DNA of 64,000 nt from Acidobacteriota bacterium (GTDB taxonomy: Bacteria > Acidobacteriota > Blastocatellia > Pyrinomonadales > Pyrinomonadaceae). The notes beneath the pieces are model-generated. The model did no database searches and was not told where the DNA came from. It saw nothing but the letters and a program-made list of their open reading frames with translations. The translations under genes were made by a program, and so were the position numbers. This document shows positions 52,027-62,895 of the stretch, piece by piece (positions within the stretch are counted from its first letter, which is position 1; each line of letters opens with the position of its first letter). Location: positions 574,495 to 638,494 of the forward strand of contig JAIVJZ010000041.1 in assembly GCA_020199775.1 (NCBI GenBank), in the 5' to 3' direction.

Positions 52027-55000
52027 ATGCATGATTTAGTTGGCGCATATGAGCGCGTGAATCGCGTCTACCGTATGTACATTGAAAGTGCATTTCCCTT
52101 AAGGTATGACTCTCTCGCAGATGAGCGTAAGCAGCTACTTTCACGGCAGGGTATTTTGTCCCAGCCGCCTTTATTAGAGACAGTACCAATCTATCCGTCG
52201 TCAGGGTATTCGCTTAGAGAAGCCAGCGAACGGCTCCCTACTGCCTACAGGGATCTTCAGCATATGGCAAAGGAGTTGATACCTGCTGGAAGGGAGCTCT
52301 ATCAGCACCAGTGGGAATCGGTTCAAAATACTATCATTAATAATAAAGACATTGTTGTCACTACCGGTACTGGATCAGGTAAAACCGAGAGTTTCTTGCT
52401 CCCACTTCTCGCAGAATTAGCGAGGGAGTCATCAGCATGGCCTGAATCGCCTAAGCCACCGACAGGTAGGAAATGGTGGAATGATGGAGGCACCCGTGTC
52501 AGTCAATGGACACATACAGGTAGGTATAAGGCTGGCTTACATGCAGTTAGAGCTATTATTCTTTACCCCTTAAATGCACTCGTCGAAGATCAACTTCGTC
52601 GACTGCGAAGTACTTTAGACTCTCCGGAGATTCACAATTGGCTAAACGATCAACGGGGTAATAATCGTATTCTGTTCGGTCGCTACACAGGCGCTACGCC
52701 AGTCTCCGGTTACCGGCACAGTGCGGACGCTATGGGCCGTTTACGCAAGCACCTAAGGGACGTGGCTGAAGAGAGTCGTCAGCTTTCAACGCATCCTGAT
52801 CAAGAAATTCGATACCATTTCCCTAACATCGATGGTGGTGAAATGTGGTCTAGGTGGGACATGCAGGATACGCCGCCAGATATCCTAATAACTAACTACA
52901 GCATGCTGAACATCATGTTGATGCGAAGCATTGAGGCTACTATCTTTGACCAGACTCGGCGTTGGTTAGAAGGTGATCCGCAGAGGAAATTCTTTCTTAT
53001 CATAGATGAGCTTCATGCTTACAGGGGCACACCAGGTACAGAGGTGGCATACATCCTTCGTCTCCTTTTACATAGGCTTGGGCTGAACATTGACTCAGAT
53101 CAGTTAAGGATTCTTGCCACATCGGCTAGCGTGAGCGAGGGGCCTGAATCTCAACAATTTCTGGAGGAATTTTTCGGGAGGAATCGATTCTCAGTTATAT
53201 CAAGTAAGCAAATCAAACCGGCGGCCGGGGCGCACACAAGAATGGGAGCTTTCCGTTCCGCGTTAGAAAAATTCGTGGGTACGGTAGAGCCTAGCACTGT
53301 TGACCCGATGCTGCCCCCGAACTCCGAGAGTCCGACTAATCAGGCTGCTATGGTCGAGCTGGCTTTGGCGCTAGGGCAGACACAGCAAGCTCAAGTGCCC
53401 CCGAGTGTGTTACTTGGGACCGCCCTCATGAATCGACAAGCACCGGACGCATTGAGAGCCGCCTGTGAGGTAGTTTGCGGTGAGGTAAGACCTGCCCAGA
53501 TCCCAAAATTGGATGAAGTGCTCTTTAGGGCAACGAGTCCGCGTCCTAATGGCATAACTGACGCGATGCGTGGGTTATTGCTGGCGCTAGGAATGAGCAA
53601 AACTGAACCGGCTGGTCATTCTCCGCAGCCGGTACGTGGACATCTCTTCTTTCATAACCTTCAAAACCTTTGGGTCTGCTCAAACCCGAATTGTACCGAT
53701 TCCGTTTGCGACGCATCAAAACGCCAGGAGGCCAAGGTAGCAGGACTCGCTGTCACCGTTGGCGCACTGCACGCGCGACATAGACTCGCATGCTCGTGTG
53801 GGGGAAGGGTGCTGGACCTCGTCATCTGTGAAGTTTGCGGTGAAGTATTCTTGGGAGGATTCAGGACGAGGCGCAATGTAGATGGTGGACAAATTGAGAT
53901 TCTAACTGCGGATCAGCCGGATCTTGAAAGCATGCCTGATAAGGTTTCGCTCGAGACTAAGCATGGGCAATATGCGATATTCTGGCCCTTAAACGAAATA
54001 CCACTATGGTCTACCAGTCCACAAACGCCAAGCTACTCATCTAAAAATATCAGGCGGAGCTGGCGCATGGCTAAGCTCAATATATTTTCGGGGAAACTAA
54101 ACCAGAACGTGACAGCGAACGCCACTATTAACCCTGACGAAGTTGCAGGCTGGTTATACGTAGTCTCCGGTAATAGAGGGGCTGATGAGGGGGCGATGCC
54201 CGGCATATGCCCACAGTGTGACTCGGACTACCGACGTCGGCGGCGCAACAAGACGCCGCTTAGGAATCACCGAACCGGATTCCAAAAGTCCTGTCAAGTT
54301 ATCTCAAGCGCACTATGTAGAGAGATGTCCACCAAGAAGCTTGTAATTTTTTCCGACAGTCGCCAAGACGCTGCCAAACTCGCAGCCGGTATGGAGCGTG
54401 ATCATTTTAGGGACATGCTTCGGCTAGCGATGATCAATGGGTTGAAAGATTATTGGCGCGCCTTCGAAGCGTACATCCGGATGATAGCTGCTACTTCGCC
54501 CAATGCTGCTACGACAATTCGTTCGGTCAATCCTCAACTTGCCGACGCGATATCTCAGACTCCACAGCCTAGCACTGATCAGCTGCTTGCAGCACAATTT
54601 CAATCTACGAACCCGAAATTATGTCTGGAGATGATGAACTGGATCCTTGGCCTTCCAGAAATGGATAGAAGCGCAGCCACTGCAATGATGAACATGGTCG
54701 CGGACTATCCAGGCCGAGTCCCGTTAGTGGCCCTTCGAGGCGCGGTTTGGAATGTTTTGCTTGGTCTCGGAATTGCACCTGGAGGGATCAAGCGAACGCT
54801 GCTGAAGTACGAAGTACAGGTAGGGAGAAATACGGAAGAGCACGACTGGTTTAAGTGTTTTGATTGGCAGCGAACGCCAGCGCAAGAACTAATACAACTA
54901 CCCCACCTAGAGGCGCGGCGGCTGATGGCGGACTATGACTCATCTTTGATGTCTGAATTGATGTACGCCCTCTTCCCTCACATAGCGCGCTCTCTTGAAG

Positions 55001-57768
55001 GGCTAGGCCAAGGAAGAGTGACTTACCGGCCTCCAGCTAACACCTCAGATTTACTAATTCAACTAACTGATGCGGTCATTCGCCAACTCGGCATCCGTCG
55101 CGCGCACCGAAATGCAGAGTATTTCAACCCGGGAACAGCCACAGAACTTCCCGCTTATGCACAAAGATACATTGCGAACGTTGGCGGAGTTCAACGAACA
55201 GCAATCGAGCAGCAGCTAGACCAAGCGCAATTAAGCGTAGGTGGACTCAGCAGTGTTGGCTTGGACCCTAATAACTTGTACCTGTTGCTTCCACCCGACC
55301 TAGATTTGAGTGCGGCAAGGCACGGATGGCGTTGTCCCACTTGCAACGCTTTCTATTTACATAGAGCTGGGGGTATATGTCCTGAATGTTTCAACCCGAC
55401 TAGGTTAGCACCGAGTCAGACCCGCCCCACATTCGACTATTACCTGTACTTATCTGAAGAGTCGGGCCCTGCTTTCCGGTTACATAGCGAAGAGATGACT
55501 GGTCAAACAGATCCGGACGAGCGTCCTAAACGTCAACGACACTTCCAAGAGGTCTGGCTACCCGATGAAATGACCTACCGGTTGCCAATGGCTATAGATC
55601 TCCTTAGCGTCACTACGACGATGGAGGCAGGCGTGGATATAGGGTCACTTAATGCTGTAATGATGGCCAATATGCCACCAAGACGTTTTAACTATCAACA
55701 GCGTGTGGGGCGCGCTGGACGGCGCGGCACTGGCGTTTCTCTTGCGGTAACCTTCTGCCGTGGTCGTAGCCACGATGATTATTACTATGCACGCACAGAA
55801 CAAATGACCGGAGACCCACCACCATTACCATACGTTGATATGTCTAGTGAGCCAATCTTTAGACGTGTTCTGGTTAAAGAGATACTGCGCTCGGCATTCC
55901 AAGCTGTAGCGCCATCCGTTCATGCAGTGGCTAATGCTCAAGCCAGTACTAGCGTGCGAGAGAGCGTTCATGGCGAATTTGGCACCCGTGCTAACTGGTA
56001 TAACGTAGCACCGCAGATTCAAGCATGGCTGAATGATCAGCAGAATGGCCAGACCATTAACAGCGTGTTAGATGCTTTACTTCCTGCATCAGAGTTGGCG
56101 CAGGTGCCTGGTTTTAGGGACATGATTATCGACTACTTGCGAAACAAACTTGTAAGCGATGTTTCGGACGTGGTCGATAATCCCAGTTACACACAGGAGG
56201 CACTCAGTGAGCGACTCGCTAATGCGGGACTGCTCCCGATGTTTGGTTTCCCAACTAGGGTACGATTGTTATTTACGCACTGGCCTAACGTTGGTAATCC
56301 CTGGCCACCAAGTAAAGGGACAGTAGACAGGGACTTAGATATAGCCATCAGTCAGTTCGCGCCAGGATCTGAGACTGTTAAGGACAAAGCGGTCTACACG
56401 GCTTGTGGAGTTGTAGATTTGGTTCCAGCTGGGAGCGGGATTACATCAAGAGCAGGATTTATCCCTGACTTAAGTGCTGGCAACTCAGCACCGATAGGAA
56501 TTTGTGATAACTGTCAGGCAAGGGTTCCTCTACCCGCCACCAACGCTCCTGCCCCGGGTGGCCAGCCCCCATCGGCAATTCAATGTCCTGTTTGTCTTGA
56601 GCAAGGGTTAAAACCGATAGACGCACGTGAGCCGAAAAACTTCTTCGCTGATTTGAAGACCCCGCCCGATGATTTTGATGGCAGTTTTGAATGGTATCCG
56701 CGTGCTACAAGACCCACTCTCGGGGTCCAACGTCCTTCGAAACAACCAGTTGATATAGATAACGCATGCGTTATCGCCTTCAGCGACGAGATAATTTCTA
56801 TTAACGATAATGGCGGAGAAGGTGGGTTCGACTTCCAAAGGGCTCGCGTGCTTAATAGAAACACGCCGGGGGCGTATGCCGTCGCACCAAGACAGGGAGC
56901 ACAGGTGGACGTGTATGGCACGTCATATCGTATAGCACTTCTTTCCAAACGATATACAGACATTCTACTGGTTGATATTAAAGAGTGGCCAACCGGTGTT
57001 TTCGCTGACCCAACAACGGTCGAGGGTCGGGCAGCATGGTTCTCCTTTGCGTTTTTCCTAAGGACAGCAGCGGCGGCAGAATTGGATATTGATACTCAGG
57101 AATTAGATGCCGGATTCAGAACGCTTCCAGGAACGAATGGTCCTATTGGGCAAGCTTTCCTCGATGACAAACTTGAGAATGGTGCCGGTTACTGTCAGTG
57201 GCTGGGAGAGTCGAATAACTTCAGGCGTATCTTAGCGCAGGGCAATTTGAGCCGACAGAGGAACACAGCTACGCTCTGGGTGGATGTGACACCAGCTTCA
57301 GGCCCGCTCGCTCCTGATCCTCACGGACTGACGTGCGATTCCTCATGCAACCATTGCCTCCGTGACTTCTATAACCTGCCCTACCATGGTTTGCTAGATT
57401 GGCGGTTAGCACTCGATATGGTCAAGGTTGCCACGTCGGTAAATGCTGACGTGAGCTTCCGCACCGCATCTGGAGTGGCTGTAAATCAATGGAGTAATTT
57501 GATTGATCCGAATACTGGCACTGTTCGGGCTACGTTAAGCCGGTTAGGTTACGACCAAGTCACACAACTCAACGGCTTGAACTGTTATGTCAATAATAGT
57601 CGAGATCGAAGACAGATCTGTATTGAAGGTCACCCGCTATGGACGAGTCAACACCCTGAGTTTATTGCCGCTGTTGCACTGGCAAAGCAGCAGTTCCAAG
57701 GCTATAGGATTCATGACTTAATGCTAAATCCGTTCCGAGTGATCAGAAGACCCGCTGATTATGTGTAA
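52027..57768 (+). CDS. Giant DEAD/DEAH helicase with DUF1998-like C-terminus (DruE/DpdJ-like)
   Basis: 1913 residues. SF2 motifs: LYQHQWESVQ (Q motif), TTGTGSGKTESFLLP (Walker A 114-120), LYPLNALVEDQLRRL (Ia), FFLIIDELHAYRGTPGTE (motif II, DELH 327-330), ILATSASVSEG (III), VTTTMEAGVDIGSLNAV (V) and QQRVGRAGRRG (VI, about 1224-1234). Several zinc-ribbon-like Cys clusters lie in the large middle (near 551-612, 733 and 1107-1125). The C-terminus has the CDSSCNHCLRDFYN cluster (about 1771-1784) typical of the DUF1998/helicase-associated domain. Such helicases drive Druantia, DISARM and dpd systems. Confidence 0.88.
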   Translation: MHDLVGAYERVNRVYRMYIESAFPLRYDSLADERKQLLSRQGILSQPPLLETVPIYPSSGYSLREASERLPTAYRDLQHMAKELIPAGRELYQHQWESVQNTIINNKDIVVTTGTGSGKTESFLLPLLAELARESSAWPESPKPPTGRKWWNDGGTRVSQWTHTGRYKAGLHAVRAIILYPLNALVEDQLRRLRSTLDSPEIHNWLNDQRGNNRILFGRYTGATPVSGYRHSADAMGRLRKHLRDVAEESRQLSTHPDQEIRYHFPNIDGGEMWSRWDMQDTPPDILITNYSMLNIMLMRSIEATIFDQTRRWLEGDPQRKFFLIIDELHAYRGTPGTEVAYILRLLLHRLGLNIDSDQLRILATSASVSEGPESQQFLEEFFGRNRFSVISSKQIKPAAGAHTRMGAFRSALEKFVGTVEPSTVDPMLPPNSESPTNQAAMVELALALGQTQQAQVPPSVLLGTALMNRQAPDALRAACEVVCGEVRPAQIPKLDEVLFRATSPRPNGITDAMRGLLLALGMSKTEPAGHSPQPVRGHLFFHNLQNLWVCSNPNCTDSVCDASKRQEAKVAGLAVTVGALHARHRLACSCGGRVLDLVICEVCGEVFLGGFRTRRNVDGGQIEILTADQPDLESMPDKVSLETKHGQYAIFWPLNEIPLWSTSPQTPSYSSKNIRRSWRMAKLNIFSGKLNQNVTANATINPDEVAGWLYVVSGNRGADEGAMPGICPQCDSDYRRRRRNKTPLRNHRTGFQKSCQVISSALCREMSTKKLVIFSDSRQDAAKLAAGMERDHFRDMLRLAMINGLKDYWRAFEAYIRMIAATSPNAATTIRSVNPQLADAISQTPQPSTDQLLAAQFQSTNPKLCLEMMNWILGLPEMDRSAATAMMNMVADYPGRVPLVALRGAVWNVLLGLGIAPGGIKRTLLKYEVQVGRNTEEHDWFKCFDWQRTPAQELIQLPHLEARRLMADYDSSLMSELMYALFPHIARSLEGLGQGRVTYRPPANTSDLLIQLTDAVIRQLGIRRAHRNAEYFNPGTATELPAYAQRYIANVGGVQRTAIEQQLDQAQLSVGGLSSVGLDPNNLYLLLPPDLDLSAARHGWRCPTCNAFYLHRAGGICPECFNPTRLAPSQTRPTFDYYLYLSEESGPAFRLHSEEMTGQTDPDERPKRQRHFQEVWLPDEMTYRLPMAIDLLSVTTTMEAGVDIGSLNAVMMANMPPRRFNYQQRVGRAGRRGTGVSLAVTFCRGRSHDDYYYARTEQMTGDPPPLPYVDMSSEPIFRRVLVKEILRSAFQAVAPSVHAVANAQASTSVRESVHGEFGTRANWYNVAPQIQAWLNDQQNGQTINSVLDALLPASELAQVPGFRDMIIDYLRNKLVSDVSDVVDNPSYTQEALSERLANAGLLPMFGFPTRVRLLFTHWPNVGNPWPPSKGTVDRDLDIAISQFAPGSETVKDKAVYTACGVVDLVPAGSGITSRAGFIPDLSAGNSAPIGICDNCQARVPLPATNAPAPGGQPPSAIQCPVCLEQGLKPIDAREPKNFFADLKTPPDDFDGSFEWYPRATRPTLGVQRPSKQPVDIDNACVIAFSDEIISINDNGGEGGFDFQRARVLNRNTPGAYAVAPRQGAQVDVYGTSYRIALLSKRYTDILLVDIKEWPTGVFADPTTVEGRAAWFSFAFFLRTAAAAELDIDTQELDAGFRTLPGTNGPIGQAFLDDKLENGAGYCQWLGESNNFRRILAQGNLSRQRNTATLWVDVTPASGPLAPDPHGLTCDSSCNHCLRDFYNLPYHGLLDWRLALDMVKVATSVNADVSFRTASGVAVNQWSNLIDPNTGTVRATLSRLGYDQVTQLNGLNCYVNNSRDRRQICIEGHPLWTSQHPEFIAAVALAKQQFQGYRIHDLMLNPFRVIRRPADYV

Positions 57769-57993
57769 GCGAAGGAGTCTGGAATGTCAGCACATAATGG
57801 CGAAATATTAAGTTTAGGCTTCAGCAGTGTAAATGCCTGCACCAAGGGATTTATGACTGGAATGGTTTAGAAAGAAGAATACTTGTTAAATTTTACGGAG
57901 GCTAAATAACAACTCCGTAAGAGTTCTGCGGCTTGTAGATGTAACATCTAAAAAGAAATTCTTTACCTATTCACAGTTAAGCAAACCAAATTG
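57769..57993. other. Intergenic gap between convergent operons
   Basis: 225 nt, AT-rich, no ORF or perfect hairpin found. It separates the plus-strand helicase operon from the minus-strand ATPase pair. Confidence 0.5.
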
Positions 57994-60324
57994 TTACAAT
58001 AATATTTGCCGATAGGCGATTATTGTGGCATCGATCTGTTGAGATGCAAGTCCCAGACGGCCTAAGGTGGCGAGTAATACCTCTTCCTGACCTGCAGCCA
58101 CTGCTCTTGGGATTAGATAATGAGTGATGAAGGCATCTAGAGCATCAGCATCATCGGCCCATTCCTGCATGGCTGAGAAAAATCTTGTACCCAGTAAAAG
58201 GTTATCTTGGCTAAGAGTAATTTGATTCTTTGCTAAATCCCTTAAAATAGCTAGGACCTCATTTGATACCTTGCCTTTGTGTGCAAAATTATTGCGCCAG
58301 TTGCCCCAATATTCTTTGGGAACACTCCTCAATTTCAGTTGCTGCGATTCAAGGTCGTAAGAGTCAATACGTTGAGCTATTTCCTGACATTCAAATTGAC
58401 TTGTATTGAGGAGAATACACGAGTCCCAAAAAGATGGTGGCGGAGCAACAGTTGCTACGCCTTCAACAAGAATGCCCGCAATAAGTACGTTAGAAGGCCA
58501 TTTAAGTGATGACGCTGGAGCATAGGGATCATCATCTAATACAAGATTACGACTGAAAAAGGGGAGCTTCCGCTGCTTATCTTTATTCCACGCATCTGCA
58601 TAACATGAAATGAGAGGAGTGAGGTAGGCATCAACAGCGGCGCGATTGATTCCGTCAAGGACTACAATATAAAGCTCATTCGTTTCCTCAGCAAGCAGGA
58701 GAAGGTCCAACAGTCCCCCAGCTTGCGGCACGAAGCGGCTCAGTGCTTCTTGAAATCTACCTAATAGGTCAGTTGGTTCAAGCGTACCAACTGATATAGG
58801 TAGCCAAAGTAGCCTACCCCCTGCTACAACTGACGCATAACTCTCTAACGCATCATAAGCACCACTTCCAGCGATAACAGGCAGGCTACCGGCAATAAAG
58901 GCTGAGTGTAAACATCCCGCCATAGATTGGTCCAACCCCTTCGTGGAGACGGCCACCCCTAAATCGCGGCGCAACTCTGTAGGAGAAGTAACGTCGGTCG
59001 CCGAAGCAGTCCGCTGACAAGACCATGATGGGAACTGCAACATGCACGACTCAGTATTGACACTACCTTTTTGAGAGGATGGAGAAATATCATTCATCAC
59101 TAAGTTGGCAGGCTTAATACCGAGTGCGGCACGCAAGATGATGGAATCTGCCAAGACCTCTTCAGATTGAGCACTAATTTTAGTAAATCTTTCATGTAAG
59201 GCTATCTCTAATCGCTCCTCAAACGACTGAACTTGCGACTCTAATTGCTCCTGCAAAGATGAAATTGCGTTCGAAGTCTCTTCCTTCTTCTTATCAAGTA
59301 AATCTACTTCTTTTCTACTCGCTTCAATCAAAGCGATTGTTTCACTCAACTCTTCACGTAGTTGCTGCTCCGCTTCTTTTCGGGTATTAAGCTTTACATT
59401 TTCAATCTCTGATTTAATGACGGGCAGTTTGATTATCTCATCTATTAGTTTCTCGAAAAGAGCTTGGCGCACTTCAAGCGTATGAACTACTTCTTGTGCA
59501 CGCTTCACCCTATGTTCATCAAGGTAAGCGTTTATACCAGCTAATCCACTAACTTCTATTGTTTCAGTCATGCGTGCAAGTAGTTTGCTCGTAAGTCCAA
59601 GATCCCTTGTATAGGAAGGATCGATCTTCTGTAGACGCTGCAAGAGCCGCCTAAGGACTAAGCCGATGGGCCCCCAATCGACTTGACCAAGGCGAGGGCC
59701 AGGACTTGCATTCGGGGAAAGGAATATTCTTTCTTCGTCAATCTTCAAATACTGTATTAATTCATCCTGAGCTGGCTTAAAACACATCAGGGGTTGAGCA
59801 GTATCCAAATTCCAAGTATTCCTGTCCCCGATGTTCCTTAATCCACTTGGAGTAATCGGTAGGAGTTGAACAGGACCAATCCATGTCTTGTCATCGACCC
59901 ATAGATACACGCGGCCTGAGGGAACAAAAGATAAAATTATACCCTCATGCACAATTTTCGTTCGGGCATGGTCTTCGCCGCCCAAGCTTCGTAAGTCAAT
60001 GATTTCTTCAGGCCGGGTTGGTGCTAAGCGGATTTTGAAGGCACTATGGTGACTTACACTTGAATCAAAGTTTGTCTCTTCGACTGTGAATTGCCAAATT
60101 GTGTTTTTCGTGGCCTCTGGTGGTGGATTGAACCAAGTTACGAGTCCTCGATTCGGAAATTGTTTATGCCGGTTTACTATAGGAGTCCACATTGAGTAAG
60201 CAGAGCTATCACGAGTGGACGTCGTTGTGCTGAATAGAGGTTGCACATGAGCATTGGGATGGCGCTGACCATCCGAGGGTATTTCTACTCTTCCTAAGAA
60301 TAAGGTAGTCAAGGTTTGCCCCAT
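57994..60324 (-). CDS. McrB-like AAA protein with degenerate Walker A and long coiled coil
   Basis: 776 residues. The N-terminal about 250 residues are unlike any family I know. A Glu/Lys/Gln-rich coiled coil runs about 270-395. The C-terminal AAA-like module has AGSLPVIAGSGAYDALESYA where a P-loop would be expected (no GKS/T; Ala-Tyr instead). The Walker B-like LYIVVLDGINRAAVDAYLTPL (551-571) closely resembles McrB's DEINRA with Glu replaced by Gly. Both changes argue against ATP hydrolysis, suggesting a scaffold or regulator. It lies 63 nt after the 460-aa gene on the same strand, probably one operon. Confidence 0.75.
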   Translation of the reverse strand: MGQTLTTLFLGRVEIPSDGQRHPNAHVQPLFSTTTSTRDSSAYSMWTPIVNRHKQFPNRGLVTWFNPPPEATKNTIWQFTVEETNFDSSVSHHSAFKIRLAPTRPEEIIDLRSLGGEDHARTKIVHEGIILSFVPSGRVYLWVDDKTWIGPVQLLPITPSGLRNIGDRNTWNLDTAQPLMCFKPAQDELIQYLKIDEERIFLSPNASPGPRLGQVDWGPIGLVLRRLLQRLQKIDPSYTRDLGLTSKLLARMTETIEVSGLAGINAYLDEHRVKRAQEVVHTLEVRQALFEKLIDEIIKLPVIKSEIENVKLNTRKEAEQQLREELSETIALIEASRKEVDLLDKKKEETSNAISSLQEQLESQVQSFEERLEIALHERFTKISAQSEEVLADSIILRAALGIKPANLVMNDISPSSQKGSVNTESCMLQFPSWSCQRTASATDVTSPTELRRDLGVAVSTKGLDQSMAGCLHSAFIAGSLPVIAGSGAYDALESYASVVAGGRLLWLPISVGTLEPTDLLGRFQEALSRFVPQAGGLLDLLLLAEETNELYIVVLDGINRAAVDAYLTPLISCYADAWNKDKQRKLPFFSRNLVLDDDPYAPASSLKWPSNVLIAGILVEGVATVAPPPSFWDSCILLNTSQFECQEIAQRIDSYDLESQQLKLRSVPKEYWGNWRNNFAHKGKVSNEVLAILRDLAKNQITLSQDNLLLGTRFFSAMQEWADDADALDAFITHYLIPRAVAAGQEEVLLATLGRLGLASQQIDATIIAYRQILL

Positions 60325-60387
60325 GAGCGGACTCGGTGCTTGAGGATCAGAATTACAACGATTTTATAGTCCTACTATAGACTTAAA

Positions 60388-61770
60388 TTATCGGTCAACC
60401 GCTATTTTTGAAGAAGGCTGCTGAAAATCTAGACGACGAATCAACCTAGCTAATGCTTCAAAATGAGGAATAAGAGGTGCCGGTGCTGAAGTCATGCTAC
60501 ATAGCTTTTGCATATTAGGTAAAAATTCAAGCTGCTTTAGCGATGTTCTTATCGCATATCTGAGCGGCTTGACGGCGGCTCCATGCCGACCCTTCAGCAC
60601 CTCTGCGGTTCTTGCAAGCCAGCGCGCACGTTGTACAACCTGGCTTGGCAGGTTTATGGACTTACTGGAGGATTTAGTCGTAGTAGTTTTAGTTCCCACA
60701 TCTGTTGGGAGTGTTACTAGTCTACCCAAGATGTGGAGTGGTAATTCGAGCTTATCAGTGAGTATTCGAGCTAACTCAACTGATATTCCCTGATATATCA
60801 GCCACCCCGGCTTTGTCCTAGCACTTGGCAGAAGACCTGAGGCAAGAATAAGAGCGCGCTCATATATTAGTGGCCATCGAGACCGAGACTTAATTGTTAA
60901 CGTGCATGCATGCATATTTATTAATGCTTTGGATTCTACCCACGCTGCACGATTAGCCATGAATCTTAAGCCATACCAATCACCCTTCAACCACCTTTGC
61001 TGATACGCATCAAAGTACAAGTCCAAACTATATTTACTAGCATCGCGATCATTAGTAAGACGGTACAGCCCACTGTCACCGTAGTAGTAACCATTTCTCT
61101 CGTACAATGAAGTGCAAGTTACATACTTTTTTCCATCCCACTTCTTAATTTCGTAGTTAGCAGTGTTTAATCTGTCTATGTGAGATAAAGAAGAAACCCA
61201 ACCATTCAAATGCGGTAACACTTCAGCCAACTTCATAGATGCCACACCCGCATCCAAAAAGTGAAAATTTTTCTTTTGACGGATATCCTCGCATAAAGTT
61301 GTAGTGTCGCAGCGGACCCCAATCCGAGATGGGCCGCCCATTTCTGGTTGAGGTGATTCAACTATAGCGAATGTGGATAGCTCTGCCAATAGGCTTGGAA
61401 CCCTTTGACCACATAAATAAACAGAATCAGAGTCTGTAGCATTTTGGACGATCGTCGGTGGACAAACGCACCATCGAGACCCATCCTCACTTCTTTCAGC
61501 ATATCCTAAAAGTACCAACCGTCGAAAAATGTGGCTTGCCTGCTTTACATCACTTATAAGTTGAAGTACACGACAGACATTCACGAAAGAGTCCCAACTA
61601 CCCTCCCCTGTTGCAGATAACCAAAAGACAAGTTCGTCGTATTTTCGGACAATCTTCTGTTCACGTGCATACTCAAGGTGAGGTGTAGAACTATTTAGCT
61701 GGTGCGGCTGGCGACTGCCCTCGCGATGACCTAAGGAGCAATCACCATTGTCGAAATTTTCATCTGACAT
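60388..61770 (-). CDS. Unknown protein, partner of the McrB-like ATPase
   Basis: 460 residues. N-terminal winged-helix-like segment (about 40-110: VRKYDELVFWLSATGEGSW, ASHIFRRLVLLGYAERSEDGSRW). The middle domain has FHFLDAGVASMKLAEVLPHLNGW and RNGYYYGDSGLYRL, with DWYGLRFMANRAAWVE. A long helical C-terminus includes KTTTTKSSSKSINLPSQVVQ. No known family recognised. The first gene of the minus-strand pair; its promoter should lie in the 61771-61958 gap. Confidence 0.7.
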   Translation of the reverse strand: MSDENFDNGDCSLGHREGSRQPHQLNSSTPHLEYAREQKIVRKYDELVFWLSATGEGSWDSFVNVCRVLQLISDVKQASHIFRRLVLLGYAERSEDGSRWCVCPPTIVQNATDSDSVYLCGQRVPSLLAELSTFAIVESPQPEMGGPSRIGVRCDTTTLCEDIRQKKNFHFLDAGVASMKLAEVLPHLNGWVSSLSHIDRLNTANYEIKKWDGKKYVTCTSLYERNGYYYGDSGLYRLTNDRDASKYSLDLYFDAYQQRWLKGDWYGLRFMANRAAWVESKALINMHACTLTIKSRSRWPLIYERALILASGLLPSARTKPGWLIYQGISVELARILTDKLELPLHILGRLVTLPTDVGTKTTTTKSSSKSINLPSQVVQRARWLARTAEVLKGRHGAAVKPLRYAIRTSLKQLEFLPNMQKLCSMTSAPAPLIPHFEALARLIRRLDFQQPSSKIAVDR

Positions 61771-61958
61771 TCAAAATGCGTTCCTTATAGTCTTCAATAC
61801 CCACTGTTCAGAAACAAATCACTACTAAGCTGATTACCCTCAATTGAATCTATCGTTCCAGTATATTGCTCATTCTGGCAATGAACAAAAATAACCTTAT
61901 ACTCAAAACAAGGCCATACCTAAGCCTTCAATTTTGTTCTCCGTAATCCAATAAATTA

Positions 61959-62756
61959 CTAAAGTTGTAACTTCCCAAGATGCTGTCGTTCGCGCTGCTG
62001 CCTACGCTTCTCGATGCGCGCCAGCACGCCTGACAATTGGTCGCCTGCCGACAGGAACTCATCTAGTATTTTGTCGTCTACGTCTTCTGGAGTGACATAA
62101 CGTAATGCGAAAGAAATGCGCCTCAACTCCTCCCAAAATAAATGCCGGGTGTCGTATGGGTCTATTTCAATTAGCTCATCTACAACATCCAACCTAGGGG
62201 TTCTGCTCTCTTCATTTATTGGGTGCGCAATATTTTCTCCCAGCCGATCCATAATGCGTGCCCGCAGGCTTGCCTCCGACCCCTGTGTCACAATATGTGA
62301 CCTTACGATCTCATCCCGTAACTCTCTCGCCTTAGCGGGAGAGAGATTTAATCGGCTATACGTCAGTCTTGATAGCTGTACAGCTTCAAACAGATTGATG
62401 TTGTTAGCAATAAGAGCTTCTACAATATCGGCGGGGAAAGTGAGAATACGAACATAGAGGCTAATAAAGCTGTTTATTGAGACGCGCCCTTGTGTTTCAC
62501 GATCCAAGAGAAAGCGCAGATGATTGGCTACCTGAACAAGATCAGTTCTCTTCCAACGAGAAGGTCGCCCCCGCCGCGTATCCGATACCGGACGCCTTTC
62601 AACGTTCCTCACAGCGTTGAGCATTTTGATTAAATGCTTTTCGCTCTGGGGAATAAGATCAGGCAGCAACCCTCGCAAACTCTCGAACACAGAACGGATG
62701 GCTTCAGGGTGTGCGAGCGGGTCTGGCTTGCGTTGGCGACGACGGTTAGCACGCAT
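61959..62756 (-). CDS. ParB/KorB-like DNA-binding protein (tentative)
   Basis: 265 residues. The middle (about 85-160) has ISLYVRILTFPADIVEALIANNINLFEAVQLSRLTY and LSPAKARELRDEIVRSHI, which resembles the helix-turn-helix and linker of ParB/KorB-type proteins, though the N-terminal ParB nuclease/CTP fold is missing. The basic start MRANRRRQRKPDP and the KRTDLVQVANHLRFLL segment support nucleic-acid binding. Divergent from the integrase across 139 nt, so it may regulate excision or island maintenance. Confidence 0.6.
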   Translation of the reverse strand: MRANRRRQRKPDPLAHPEAIRSVFESLRGLLPDLIPQSEKHLIKMLNAVRNVERRPVSDTRRGRPSRWKRTDLVQVANHLRFLLDRETQGRVSINSFISLYVRILTFPADIVEALIANNINLFEAVQLSRLTYSRLNLSPAKARELRDEIVRSHIVTQGSEASLRARIMDRLGENIAHPINEESRTPRLDVVDELIEIDPYDTRHLFWEELRRISFALRYVTPEDVDDKILDEFLSAGDQLSGVLARIEKRRQQRERQHLGKLQL

Positions 62757-62895
62757 GAGTAATACATTCTCTTTTCAAAGGGTAATGTTTCACAAATAGT
62801 AGCATTTTACCGAACGGATAGATAAAATAAGTATCCTAAGGAGATAGAGGGTACACAAAGAGGCTAGAAGTGTACCCTATCACTCAAATCACAAA

